Shown one piece after another: positions 26,930-35,757 of a DNA stretch of 64,000 bases (its first letter is position 1; the number at the start of each line of letters is the position of its first letter). Both the position numbers and the translations under genes were made by a program. This DNA is from Desulfocucumis palustris (GTDB lineage Bacteria; Bacillota; Desulfotomaculia; Desulfotomaculales; Desulfocucumaceae), in contig NZ_BFAV01000042.1 of assembly GCF_002933875.1 (NCBI RefSeq), positions 1 to 64,000 of the forward strand, in the 5' to 3' direction. The notes under the pieces are model-generated. The model ran no database searches and was not told the origin of the DNA. It saw only the letters and a list, made by a program, of their open reading frames with translations.

Positions 26930-27787
26930 GTGATTGCAATTAAATTCGTTAAATTTCACGGTCTGGGCAACGATTTTGTGATTGTTGACGCCCTGGAGGA
27001 ATCCGGCCTGCCGGAAAACCGGGAGGAGCTGCCGGGACTGGCCAGGGATGTCTGCCACAGGCGTTTCGGCGTGGGAGCGGACGGATTGATTCTGATAAAA
27101 AAGTCAGATAAAGCCGATATATACATGCAAATAATAAACTCCGACGGCAGCGAGCCGGAAATGTGCGGCAACGGCATCCGCTGCGTGGCCAAATATGTTT
27201 ATGACGCCGGAATTGTGCCCCGGCGGCAGATAAGGGTGGAGACCCTGGCCGGGATTATACTGCCGGAAATAATAACGGATGACCATAAGGCTGCCATGGT
27301 TAAAGTGGATATGGGCCAGCCGGGACTGGAGCGGTCGGATATTCCCATGCTGGGACCAGCGGGCAGGGTTGTGGGCGAACCGCTGGAACACCGGGGTGAA
27401 ATTTTCAGGGTAACCGCGGTGTCCATGGGTAATCCCCACTGCGTTATCTTTGTGGATGATGTCCAGGCGGTTCCCCTTTATCAGCTGGGACCGGAACTGG
27501 AAGTTCACCCGGCCTTTCCCCGGAAGGCAAATATTGAATTTGTTCAGGTGCTAAACCAGGGGGAAGTAATCATGAGGGTCTGGGAAAGGGGGGCGGGATA
27601 CACCATGGCCTGCGGAACAGGCGCCTGCGCGGCGGGGGTGGCCTCGTGCCTGAACGGTTACACCGGCAGGAAGGTAATGGTTCACCTGCAGGCGGGCCCC
27701 CTGGAAATAGAATGGTCTGTTAATAATCATGTATACATGACGGGACCGGCCAGGAAGGTATTTACTGGGGACTACCCGTTGGAGTAA
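26930..27787 (+). CDS. dapF: Diaminopimelate epimerase
   Basis: 285 residues from the GTG at 26930 (GAAGGTG 8 nt upstream). The ATT at 26939 would give the canonical (M)[12 protein letters not shown] start behind GGGGGTGA and is also possible. It interconverts LL- and meso-diaminopimelate for lysine and peptidoglycan. Catalytic cysteines: CGNGIRC (first) and [11 protein letters not shown] (second). Followed 52 bp later by dapL, its pathway predecessor. Confidence 0.93.
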   Translation: MIAIKFVKFHGLGNDFVIVDALEESGLPENREELPGLARDVCHRRFGVGADGLILIKKSDKADIYMQIINSDGSEPEMCGNGIRCVAKYVYDAGIVPRRQIRVETLAGIILPEIITDDHKAAMVKVDMGQPGLERSDIPMLGPAGRVVGEPLEHRGEIFRVTAVSMGNPHCVIFVDDVQAVPLYQLGPELEVHPAFPRKANIEFVQVLNQGEVIMRVWERGAGYTMACGTGACAAGVASCLNGYTGRKVMVHLQAGPLEIEWSVNNHVYMTGPARKVFTGDYPLE

Positions 27788-27839
27788 AGTATATAAGGAC
27801 CTGTTTGAAAACCAATCTGCATCAAGGAGGCATTCTAAC

Positions 27840-29018
27840 ATGAAAATTATCGAAGCCCAGAGAATTAAGAACCTGCCGCCATATCTATTCGCCCGCATTG
27901 AGAGGATGATTGCTCAGAAAAGGGCGGAAGGAGTGGATATCATAAGCCTGGGTATTGGCGACCCGGATATGCCCACCCCCGATTACATAATAGAGGAATT
28001 GAGCAGGGAAGCCAAAAACCCTGCCAATCACCAGTATCCCTCATCCGTGGGAATGATTAATTTCCGCCAGGCGGTGGCGGACTGGTACGGCCGCAGGTTC
28101 GGGGTGGAACTGGACCCCAAAACGGAGGTCGTGTCCCTGATCGGCTCCAAGGAGGGTATCGGGCACATATCCTGGTGTTACCTGGATCCCGGTGATACGG
28201 TGCTGGTTCCTGACCCCTCCTACCCGGTATATGCCGGCGGGGCCATACTGGCGGGGGCAGTGCCTTACTACGTGCCCCTTACGGCGGAGAGAGGATTTCT
28301 GCCCGATTTTGCCGATATACCTTCGGATGTGGCCAAAAAAGCCAAAATGATGTTTCTGAACTATCCCAACAACCCCACCGGGGCGGTGGCCACGGAGGAG
28401 TTTTTCAGGGAAGCCGTCGCCTTTGCCAGGGAATACCGGATACTGATTTGTCATGACGCTCCCTATACCGAGGTGGCCTTTGACGGCTATAAACCCATCA
28501 GCTTCCTGCAGACGCCCGGGGCAAAGGAAGTGGGAATAGAGTTTCACTCAGTGTCGAAAACCTATAACATGACCGGCTGGAGAATCGGCTGGGCCTCGGG
28601 TCATCCCGACGTGGTGGAGGCCCTGGGCAGATTGAAATCCAACCTTGACTCCGGTCAGTTCCAGGCAATTCAGTACGCCGCCATTGCCGCTTTAAGCGGA
28701 CCCCAGGACATCGTGGCATATAACAACGGAGTTTACAGGGAGCGCCGGGATATACTGGTGGACGGTCTTAATGAAATAGGCTGGAAACTGGAGAAACCGA
28801 AAGCCACTATTTATGTCTGGGCGCCCGTGCCGCCGGGACACACCTCCGAGTCCTTCGCGGAACTGGTACTGGAAAAGGCCGGGGTGGTGGTTACTCCGGG
28901 TACCGGCTACGGCCCCAAGGGGGCGGGGTATTTCAGAATGTCCCTTACACTGTCCACCGGGCGGCTGAAAGAGGCCATAGAAAGAATTAAAAAGCAGGTA
29001 GGCACGGTTAAATTTTAA
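27840..29018 (+). CDS. dapL: LL-diaminopimelate aminotransferase
   Basis: 392 residues, ATG behind CAAGGAGG. PLP-dependent class I/II aminotransferase converting tetrahydrodipicolinate directly to LL-DAP, which bypasses the succinylase/acetylase steps. Hallmarks: [41 protein letters not shown], and the PLP lysine in [15 protein letters not shown]. Adjacent dapF uses its product. The DapL route is common in anaerobic Firmicutes of this kind. Confidence 0.92.
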   Translation: MKIIEAQRIKNLPPYLFARIERMIAQKRAEGVDIISLGIGDPDMPTPDYIIEELSREAKNPANHQYPSSVGMINFRQAVADWYGRRFGVELDPKTEVVSLIGSKEGIGHISWCYLDPGDTVLVPDPSYPVYAGGAILAGAVPYYVPLTAERGFLPDFADIPSDVAKKAKMMFLNYPNNPTGAVATEEFFREAVAFAREYRILICHDAPYTEVAFDGYKPISFLQTPGAKEVGIEFHSVSKTYNMTGWRIGWASGHPDVVEALGRLKSNLDSGQFQAIQYAAIAALSGPQDIVAYNNGVYRERRDILVDGLNEIGWKLEKPKATIYVWAPVPPGHTSESFAELVLEKAGVVVTPGTGYGPKGAGYFRMSLTLSTGRLKEAIERIKKQVGTVKF

Positions 29019-29073
29019 CACGGAAAAAACAGCAAAAATCAATTGCTGGTACTATAAGGAGGCACTTTTCCAA

Positions 29074-30267
29074 ATGAATCTGGCAGACAGAGCTGCAAAT
29101 ATTAGCCCATCACCCACACTGTCCATTGACGCCAAGGCTAAAAAACTGATTGCATCCGGCGCGGATGTGGTAAATTTCGGAGTGGGAGAACCGGATTTCG
29201 ACACCCCGGACCACATCAAACAGGCGGCCATTGAAGCCATCAACAAGGGCATGACCAAATACACCGCCGTGGCCGGCACGGAGCAGCTGAAAGCCGCCAT
29301 TATAAAAAAATTCAAGGAAGATAACGGGCTTGACTACCAGCCAGGCCAGATTGTTGTTTCCGTGGGGGCAAAACACTCCCTTTACAACCTGTTCCAGGTT
29401 ATCTGCCAGAAAGGGGACGAGGTAATCCTTCCCGCTCCCTACTGGGTAAGCTATCTGGAACAGATAAAGCTTGCCGGCGGCACCCCGGTGATAGTGCAGA
29501 CCCGGGCTTCCAACGGTTTTAAGCTTACCCCGGAGGAATTGGAAAGCGCCGTAACCCCCCGCACCAAAATAATATTGATCAACAGCCCCAGCAACCCCAC
29601 CGGGGCGGTTTACACCCGGGAGGAACTGGCAGCCCTGGGAGATATACTGGTAAGGCATAAAATAGCGATTATTTCCGACGAAATATACGAAAAGCTTGTT
29701 TATGACGGGCTGGAGCATGTCAGCATAGCCTCCCTGAGTCCGGAATTAAAAGACCTGACGGTGGTTATAAACGGCGTGTCCAAAGCCTATGCCATGACCG
29801 GCTGGCGGATCGGCTATGCCGCCGCCCCCGGGCCCGTGGCCAAGGCCATGGCGGATTTGCAGAGCCATTCCACCTCCAACCCCACGTCCATCGCCCAGGC
29901 CGCCAGCGTGGCCGCCCTGACGGGCACCCAGGAGCCGCTGAAGGAAATGGCGGTGGAGTTCAACCGGCGCCGGGATTACATGCTGGACAGGGTCAACAGC
30001 ATTCCCGGTTTGAGCTGCGGCCGGCCGGGAGGAGCATTCTACCTGTTCCCGGATATGAGCCGTTATATAGGGCTTTCTTTCAACGGCCGGAAGATAAACG
30101 GCGCCTCGGAGCTGGCCGCGGTATTTCTGGAGGAGGCCAATGTGGCCCTGGTCCCGGGAATAGCCTTCGGAGATGACCGGTGCTTCAGGCTTTCCTACGC
30201 CGCTTCCATGGAAAGGATAAAAGAGGGGCTTGACCGTATCGAAGCGCTGCTGGGCAGGATAAAATAA
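29074..30267 (+). CDS. Aspartate aminotransferase (class I, AspB type)
   Basis: 397 residues, ATG behind AAGGAGG. Transfers the amino group between aspartate and 2-oxoglutarate. Motifs: FGVGEPDFDTPDHI, YTAVAGTEQLK, INSPSNPTGAVY, ISDEIYEKLVYDG, PLP lysine in NGVSKAYAMTGWRIGY, and the C-terminal substrate Arg in DDRCFRLSYA. It follows dapL by 55 bp. Class I-gamma enzymes of this type sometimes also use prephenate. Confidence 0.9.
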   Translation: MNLADRAANISPSPTLSIDAKAKKLIASGADVVNFGVGEPDFDTPDHIKQAAIEAINKGMTKYTAVAGTEQLKAAIIKKFKEDNGLDYQPGQIVVSVGAKHSLYNLFQVICQKGDEVILPAPYWVSYLEQIKLAGGTPVIVQTRASNGFKLTPEELESAVTPRTKIILINSPSNPTGAVYTREELAALGDILVRHKIAIISDEIYEKLVYDGLEHVSIASLSPELKDLTVVINGVSKAYAMTGWRIGYAAAPGPVAKAMADLQSHSTSNPTSIAQAASVAALTGTQEPLKEMAVEFNRRRDYMLDRVNSIPGLSCGRPGGAFYLFPDMSRYIGLSFNGRKINGASELAAVFLEEANVALVPGIAFGDDRCFRLSYAASMERIKEGLDRIEALLGRIK

Positions 30268-30331
30268 ATAAAATATACGCTTAGCTGTATTGATCTCCGG
30301 TACGGACCATAAAATACTGGTGGTGAATGTT

Positions 30332-31210
30332 TTGCCCATGAGCATGACCGGCTTCGGCCGGGGAGAAGCCACGGGAGAGGGTAAAAATTTTACCGTGGAA
30401 ATGAAATCCGTTAATCATCGTTTCTGTGAAGTAATGCTGAGAATGCCCAGGGGAATGGCAGCCCTGGAAGAAAAGGCCAGGCGTTACGTGCAGTCCAGAC
30501 TGGCCCGGGGCAGGATTGACATCTACGTATCCGTGGAAAACAGCGCTGAAAAAACTCCTGCTGTTAAAGTTGACAAAGTACTGGCAGCGTCGTATTATAA
30601 GGCAATGGAAGAACTTCTCAAGGATCTTGGAATTACTTCCGAAATTAAGCCGGAACACCTTTTTTCTCTTCCTAACGTCATTTCTCTGGAGGAACCGGAG
30701 GAGGATGTGGAAGCTTACTGGCCGGTGCTGGAAAAAGCATTGGCCGGTGCGCTGGACCGCCTGCTGGAAATGCGCGAAACCGAGGGAACAAGGCTGCGGC
30801 TGGATTTGCTTTCCAGATTGGAGCAGGTTAAGGTTACTGTTAAGGAAATAGAGCAGCGCTCCGCGGGAGTGGTGGAGGAATACAGGTTAAGGCTTACCCA
30901 GCGCCTGCAGGAGTGGCTTAACGATTCAACCCTTGACATAAACAGGCTAATGGCTGAAGTGGCGGTATTTGCCGAGCGTTCCAGCATCACCGAGGAGGTG
31001 GTGAGGCTTTACAGCCATATTGATCAGGCCGCCGTCACCTTGAAAATGGATGAACCGGTGGGCAGAAAACTGGACTTTTTATTACAGGAGATGAACCGGG
31101 AAATAAACACCATAGCCTCAAAGGCGTCTGATCTGTCTATAGCCAAAGCTTCGGTGGAAGTAAAGAGTGAATTGGAGAAAATCAGGGAGCAGGTACAAAA
31201 CTTGGAATAG
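30332..31210 (+). CDS. yicC: YicC family endoribonuclease-like protein
   Basis: 292 residues from the TTG at 30332 (GGTGGTG 6 nt upstream), giving the usual Mxx-SMTGFGRG start; the ATG two codons later is an alternative. N-terminal YicC domain (SMTGFGRGEATGEG, MKSVNHRFCEVMLRMP) and C-terminal DUF1732 block (EEVVRLYSHIDQAA, GRKLDFLLQEMNREINTIAS, VEVKSELEKIREQVQNLE). Members cleave or tune RNA and are linked to stationary-phase and sporulation stress. It begins the conserved yicC-remA-gmk-rpoZ-coaBC cluster. Confidence 0.9.
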   Translation: MPMSMTGFGRGEATGEGKNFTVEMKSVNHRFCEVMLRMPRGMAALEEKARRYVQSRLARGRIDIYVSVENSAEKTPAVKVDKVLAASYYKAMEELLKDLGITSEIKPEHLFSLPNVISLEEPEEDVEAYWPVLEKALAGALDRLLEMRETEGTRLRLDLLSRLEQVKVTVKEIEQRSAGVVEEYRLRLTQRLQEWLNDSTLDINRLMAEVAVFAERSSITEEVVRLYSHIDQAAVTLKMDEPVGRKLDFLLQEMNREINTIASKASDLSIAKASVEVKSELEKIREQVQNLE

Positions 31211-31267
31211 GTCGGGACATTACTTCGCAAGGGTGTCCCCTTACCTTATTTGGGAGGGACATAACAA

Positions 31268-31546
31268 ATGGATATAAAACTTATTAATATAGGTTTCGGA
31301 AATATAGTATCGGCCAACCGTATCATCGCCATTGTCAGTCCCGAATCCGCGCCGATTAAAAGGATCATAACCGAAGCCAGGGACCGGGGCATGCTGGTTG
31401 ACGCCACTTACGGCCGGAGAACCAGGGCGGTTGTAATAACCGACAGCGACCACGTAATACTGTCCGCGGTGCAGCCGGAGACGGTGGCCCACCGGCTTGG
31501 GGGCAAGGAACCGGCGTCTCCGGCCATTGAAGAAACCGGCGAGTGA
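31268..31546 (+). CDS. remA: RemA-like regulator (DUF370)
   Basis: 92 residues, ATG behind TTGGGAGGG. The DUF370/RemA core is complete ([65 protein letters not shown]). RemA is a DNA-binding activator of matrix and osmoprotection genes in Bacillus. A short Ala/Pro/Glu tail is extra. A GGGACA/TGTCCC inverted repeat lies between yicC and this gene. Placement before gmk is the norm in Firmicutes. Confidence 0.92.
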   Translation: MDIKLINIGFGNIVSANRIIAIVSPESAPIKRIITEARDRGMLVDATYGRRTRAVVITDSDHVILSAVQPETVAHRLGGKEPASPAIEETGE

Positions 31547-31563
31547 TTTGAGGCCAAAATAGC

Positions 31564-32163
31564 ATGCAGCAGGGATTATTGATTGTAATATCCGGCCCCT
31601 CCGGTTCCGGCAAGGGTACCCTTTGCGGTCATCTGGTGGAGCGCCGTCCGGATATTAAAATTTCCGTGTCGGCGACCACCAGGGCTCCCAGACCCGGGGA
31701 AATAAACGGGGTTAATTACTATTTTCTTTCCCGGGAAGAATTTAAAAAGCTGGTTGATGCCGACGGATTTCTTGAATGGGCGGCAATATACAGCTATATG
31801 TACGGGACTCCTGTCGGACCTGTAAGGGAAATGCTGGATAGCGGCCAGGATGTGATACTGGAAATTGACGTTCAGGGCGGACTTCAAATAAGAGAGAGGT
31901 TTCCCGGGGCGATACTGATATTTATAACCACCCCCTCCCGGGAGGAACTGGAGAGAAGGTTAAAGGGGAGGGGCACCGACGACCCGAGGGAAATCGACGT
32001 CAGGCTCAAATGGGCCGACACCGAATTAATGCAGGCCGGCGGGTATGACTATGTGGTTATAAATGATTCCGTGGATAACGCGGTGAGAAAACTGGAATGT
32101 ATTATAGAGGCGGAAAAAAGCCGTCCCCGCAGGATGATAATTCCCGGATGGCTGAACCACTGA
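31564..32163 (+). CDS. gmk: Guanylate kinase
   Basis: 199 residues. Phosphorylates GMP/dGMP to GDP with ATP. P-loop GPSGSGKGT, GMP-binding block SVSATTRAPRPGEINGVNYY, lid TTPSREELERRLKGRGTDD, all in order. It is 17 bp behind remA and followed by rpoZ, so it is part of one operon. Also a key step controlling (p)ppGpp-sensitive GTP supply in Firmicutes. Confidence 0.95.
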   Translation: MQQGLLIVISGPSGSGKGTLCGHLVERRPDIKISVSATTRAPRPGEINGVNYYFLSREEFKKLVDADGFLEWAAIYSYMYGTPVGPVREMLDSGQDVILEIDVQGGLQIRERFPGAILIFITTPSREELERRLKGRGTDDPREIDVRLKWADTELMQAGGYDYVVINDSVDNAVRKLECIIEAEKSRPRRMIIPGWLNH

Positions 32164-32200
32164 CGTGATATAATTATGAATTGGATTTGGAGGGTCGCCA

Positions 32201-32419
32201 TTGAACCAGCCGTCTCTGGACCAATTGATGCAGAAGGTGGACAGTCGCTATACCCTGGTGGTGGTAGCGGCAAAAAGGGCCAGGCAGTTAACGGAAAAGA
32301 AGGAAAACCTCAAGGAAGAAAATATGGACGGGCTGGTAAAAAAGCCCGTTACGGAAGCGCTTCAGGAAATAGTTAGCAATAGGGTTAATTACCGCCGTAC
32401 CAAGCAGGGAATAAAATAA
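32201..32419 (+). CDS. rpoZ: RNA polymerase omega subunit
   Basis: 72 residues from a TTG with GGAGG 7 nt upstream. The omega signature is present: [27 protein letters not shown] and the conserved C-terminal [16 protein letters not shown]. It assists folding and assembly of the beta' subunit. Lies between gmk and coaBC as in most Firmicutes. Confidence 0.93.
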   Translation: MNQPSLDQLMQKVDSRYTLVVVAAKRARQLTEKKENLKEENMDGLVKKPVTEALQEIVSNRVNYRRTKQGIK

Positions 32420-32433
32420 CGGAGGTATGGGTC

Positions 32434-33639
32434 ATGCTGGGGGGCAAATCTATCACCCTGGGGGTGACCGGAGGCATAGCCGCTTACAAGGCGGCGGACC
32501 TGGCCAGCAAGCTTACCAAATTAAACGCCCGGGTAAATGTCATTATGACCCGGTCTGCCACTAATTTTGTAACACCGCTTACTTTTGAGGCGGTAACGGG
32601 TAATCCCGTTCATTGTGATACTTTCGAACGGTCACCCGGCTACCGGGTTCCGCATATAGAGCTGGCATATAACGCGGATATCATGGCTGTGGTCCCGGCC
32701 ACCGCAAATTTCTTGGGGAAGATGGCTCACGGCATAGCCGACGACCTGTTAACCACGTCGGTGCTGGCTGCCAGATGCCCCATTTTGATTTGTCCTGCCA
32801 TGAACGTCCACATGTACGCAAACCCGGTGGTCCAGTCCAACACGGAAATATTAAAAAAACACGGTTATTACATACTGGAGCCCGAATCCGGCAGGATGGC
32901 CTGCGGTCATCAGGGAAAGGGCAGACTGCCCGAGGTGCAGGCAATCATCAACAGGATAATTGAATTAATTCCTCCGGTGGGGGACCTTGGCGGCTTAACG
33001 GTGCTGATTACCGCCGGGGGCACCAGGGAGCCCATAGATCCCGTCCGCTATATATCCAACCGCAGTTCCGGCAAAATGGGCTACTCCCTTGCCGGGGCGG
33101 CCTTTAACCGGGGTGCCAGGGTAATCCTGATAACCACGCCCACATCTCTGGAGCCTCCCCCGGGAGTGGACGTTGTGCGGGTGGAAACAGCCCTGGAAAT
33201 GCATGATGCCGTCATGAACCGTTACGCCGAGGCGGACGTGGTTATAAAGGCCGCCGCCGTTGCCGATTACAGGCCCAGGCTTAAGGCGGAGCAAAAGATA
33301 AAAAAAGAGGGGGACACCCTGACCCTGGAACTGGAAAAGAACCCGGACATACTATTTGATCTGGGGATCAACAAAATGGAGGGCGTCACCCTGGTGGGGT
33401 TTGCCGCGGAGACTGAAAACCTGATAGAAAACGCCCGGGAAAAGGTGAGGAAAAAGAACCTGGATTTGCTGGTGGCCAACGATGTAACTTTACCCGGGGC
33501 CGGTTTCGGGACCGATACCAACATAGCCAAGCTGATTTACCCGGACGGCAGCATAGTGAGCCTGCCGCTGATGGACAAGCCGGCCCTGGCCAACCGCATC
33601 CTGGACGAGGTAATAGCCATAAGATCCAACCATTCATAA
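32434..33639 (+). CDS. coaBC: Bifunctional phosphopantothenoylcysteine decarboxylase/synthetase
   Basis: 401 residues, ATG behind CGGAGG. The N-terminal CoaC half is an FMN decarboxylase (LGVTGGIAAYKAADLASKL, catalytic His in VPHIELAYNADIM, CPAMNVHMY, Cys loop RMACGHQGKGRLPE). The C-terminal CoaB half is a CTP-dependent synthetase (VLITAGGTREPIDPVRYISN, SGKMGYSLA, KAAAVADYRP, KNPDILFDLG). Two steps of coenzyme A synthesis. Last gene of the housekeeping block; a 70-bp palindrome follows its stop codon. Confidence 0.95.
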   Translation: MLGGKSITLGVTGGIAAYKAADLASKLTKLNARVNVIMTRSATNFVTPLTFEAVTGNPVHCDTFERSPGYRVPHIELAYNADIMAVVPATANFLGKMAHGIADDLLTTSVLAARCPILICPAMNVHMYANPVVQSNTEILKKHGYYILEPESGRMACGHQGKGRLPEVQAIINRIIELIPPVGDLGGLTVLITAGGTREPIDPVRYISNRSSGKMGYSLAGAAFNRGARVILITTPTSLEPPPGVDVVRVETALEMHDAVMNRYAEADVVIKAAAVADYRPRLKAEQKIKKEGDTLTLELEKNPDILFDLGINKMEGVTLVGFAAETENLIENAREKVRKKNLDLLVANDVTLPGAGFGTDTNIAKLIYPDGSIVSLPLMDKPALANRILDEVIAIRSNHS

Positions 33640-33646
33640 GTGGGAC

Positions 33647-33716
33647 GGGGGTGGCAAGGGGACGTTTCGTCTGCCATCTCTTGAGATGGCAGACGAAACG
33701 TCCCCTTGCCACCCCC
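33647..33716. repeat. 70-bp near-perfect palindrome, family B copy 1
   Basis: Perfect 34-bp arms (33647-33680, 33683-33716) around a TT centre, with core GGGGACGTTTCGTCTGCCAT. It is near-identical to the palindrome at 48100-48165. The copies differ in the core by a C-to-T change matched by a G-to-A change in the other arm. It lies in the intergenic space after coaBC and could also act as its terminator. Confidence 0.92.
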
Positions 33717-33805
33717 AACAGAAAACCTTTCCTTTTATTGGGGAAAGGTTTTTTGAATTGGAGGGCAAATCTAGAATAACAGAAAAATGTGGCGGGTGAT
33801 GGAAA

Positions 33806-35506
33806 ATGCCGCAAATTAAAGTTGGTTTTATTTGCAGGGCCGCAAGGCTCAAGTCCCTGGCGGGCAGGTTTTCCGAATTTGATTTTGTTAGCCTGGCCGG
33901 AGCGGTTGATCCCGCCGGCGGCGCGGGGCTACGCCCGGCTGCCCTGGAACCGGGCATCAACGTTCTGGACAGTGTGGAGGAATTGATTAAATTGCCAGGA
34001 CTGCAGTTCGTGGTTGAAGACCGGGAAAATGCGGGCGTGGTGGAGGAATCCAACTGTTACACCCCCTTCGGGGTGATTGTGGCGGGGGCCCGGGCGCTGG
34101 AGAAGCTTTTCCGGCTGATAAAGAACCACGGTGAATTGATGCAGCTGATCAGGGATAAAGAATTGATGGGAATCATATTGGACAATGTGCAGGAGGGCAT
34201 TCAGTATGTGGACAGGGACGGCGAACTGAGGTACGTAAACCCCGCCTATACCAGGATAACGGGAATCGACCCCAGGGAGCGGATAGGCACCAACGTGTAT
34301 AACATGTCCCGGGACGGCGCCCTGGTGCTGGCCCTGAAAACAAAAAAGCCGGTTTTTGGCCTGCGCAACACCGCGGTGTACTCAAAAACCGAAGTTATTT
34401 CCAATGCTTCGCCTATATTTGACGGGGACGAGCTGCTGGGGGCGGTGGTGGCCTTCAGGGATATTACCGATATGCTGAGGCTGAACAGTGAATTGAAGCA
34501 CTCCAACGAAGTGATCGCGGATTTGAGCAGCCGACTGGAGCATTTTCAGAGCAGCAAATACAGTTTTGACGATATTATGGGGATATCTGAGCAAATAAGG
34601 CGGCTGAAGGAACAGGGCAGGAAAATGGCCCTCTCCGATTCCACAGTGCTGATCCAGGGTGAGAGCGGGACCGGCAAGGAGCTCTTTGCCCACGCCATCC
34701 ACCGGGCCAGCAGAAGGTCCGGCAGGCCCCTGGTGGAAGTGAATTGCGCCGCCATACCGGAGAACCTGCTGGAGAGCGAGTTGTTCGGGCACGAAAGGGG
34801 GGCCTTTACCGGGGCCGACAGGCAAAGGCGGGGCCGTTTCGAACTGGCCGGAGGAGGCACCATATTTCTTGACGAGATTGGCGAATTGAAGCAGGAAATG
34901 CAGGCCAAATTGCTAAGGGTGCTGCAGAGCAGGGAATTCGAAAGGGTTGGCGGCTCCGCCACCATCCGGGCCGACGTCAGGGTGGTGGCGGCAACCAACA
35001 GAAATTTGAAAGAAATGCTGGTAAAGGGAGAATTCCGGGAAGACCTGTATTACCGGCTGCACGTGCTGCACCTGGTGGTGCCGCCGCTCCGTGAAAGGAT
35101 TGAGGATATTCCCGTGCTGGCCCGGCACCTGCTGCAAAAGGTTGCCCTGAAGCTGGGAATGCCCCCAAAAAGCATATCCCCGGAGGTGTTGAAATTCCTG
35201 CAGGAACACTCCTGGCCCGGAAATGTGAGGGAACTGGAAAACATGCTGGAAAGATTGCTGTATTATGTGGAGGGAGACAACATAACCGCGGATAGCCTGG
35301 CCATGCATTTTGACCCCTTTACAAAAAAGAGCGCGGCGAAGGAGCGCGGGCCGCTGCTTACCCTGGAAAAGGCCGAGGAGCAGGCCCTTTTAAGGGCGCT
35401 GGACTTTTACGGCCGGTCGGTGGAGGGGAAAAGAAAGGCCAGCAAATTTATGGGAATATCCCTGGCCACATTTTATAATAAATTGAAAAAATATAATATT
35501 AATTGA
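33806..35506 (+). CDS. Sigma-54-dependent transcriptional activator with PAS domain
   Basis: 566 residues. An N-terminal region of about 110 residues has no family I recognise. A PAS sensor domain follows (ILDNVQEGIQYVDRDGELRYVNPAYTRITG). The AAA+ domain has Walker A GESGTGKE, the sigma-54 contact loop GAFTGA, Walker B GGTIFLDEIGEL, and the R-finger region YYRLHVLHLVVPPLRER. The C-terminal Fis-type helix-turn-helix (RKASKFMGISLATFYNKLKK) binds enhancer sites. A -24/-12 promoter 200 bp downstream, reading into the catabolic operon at 35758, makes that operon its likely target. The inducer is presumably an amino acid sensed through the N-terminal region or PAS. Confidence 0.95.
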   Translation: MPQIKVGFICRAARLKSLAGRFSEFDFVSLAGAVDPAGGAGLRPAALEPGINVLDSVEELIKLPGLQFVVEDRENAGVVEESNCYTPFGVIVAGARALEKLFRLIKNHGELMQLIRDKELMGIILDNVQEGIQYVDRDGELRYVNPAYTRITGIDPRERIGTNVYNMSRDGALVLALKTKKPVFGLRNTAVYSKTEVISNASPIFDGDELLGAVVAFRDITDMLRLNSELKHSNEVIADLSSRLEHFQSSKYSFDDIMGISEQIRRLKEQGRKMALSDSTVLIQGESGTGKELFAHAIHRASRRSGRPLVEVNCAAIPENLLESELFGHERGAFTGADRQRRGRFELAGGGTIFLDEIGELKQEMQAKLLRVLQSREFERVGGSATIRADVRVVAATNRNLKEMLVKGEFREDLYYRLHVLHLVVPPLRERIEDIPVLARHLLQKVALKLGMPPKSISPEVLKFLQEHSWPGNVRELENMLERLLYYVEGDNITADSLAMHFDPFTKKSAAKERGPLLTLEKAEEQALLRALDFYGRSVEGKRKASKFMGISLATFYNKLKKYNIN

Positions 35507-35533
35507 TGAAAGTTTAACTTTATTGTTTTTAAT

Positions 35534-35573
35534 ATTTCTAGAATGCTGGAAAGGTTTCCAGTATTCTAGAAAT
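35534..35573. promoter_or_regulatory. 40-bp inverted repeat: candidate enhancer (UAS) or terminator
   Basis: ATTTCTAGAAT-n-CTGGAAA-GG-TTTCCAG-n-ATTCTAGAAAT is symmetrical except for one base pair. It sits about 140-175 bp upstream of the sigma-54 promoter, the normal distance for an activator's upstream site. GTCTTTTTAT follows it, so it could also terminate the regulator gene. Confidence 0.5.
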
Positions 35574-35683
35574 GTCTTTTTATAAAAAATTCTATATATA
35601 CAGGCATTTCGCAAAATAGATTCTAAAAACCTGGAATAAATCTGCCCCGCGCTGTGGCGCGAATACCGCGGAGCCCGCGTATT

Positions 35684-35709
35684 CCCCGCCTTGCGGGGCT
35701 TTTGTTTTT
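35684..35709 (+). terminator. Terminator downstream of the sigma-54 regulator gene
   Basis: CCCCGC (35684-35689) pairs with GCGGGG (35693-35698), followed by CTTTTGTTTTT. The stem sits inside a larger foldable stretch (35644-35699) with GAATAC/GTATTC arms. It insulates the regulator from the promoter that begins immediately after. Confidence 0.7.
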
Positions 35710-35725
35710 GGCACGGTTTATGCTG
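35708..35725 (+). promoter_or_regulatory. Sigma-54 (-24/-12) promoter of the catabolic operon
   Basis: TTGGCACGGTTTATGCTG matches the sigma-54 consensus. The invariant GG (35710-35711) and GC (35722-35723) are separated by exactly 10 bases. Only one consensus base before GC (A instead of T) differs. It lies 33 bp upstream of the first operon start codon and just behind the gene for a sigma-54 activator. Confidence 0.85.
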
Positions 35726-35757
35726 TATATCCCCAAATAAACAGGGAGGGACAGACT

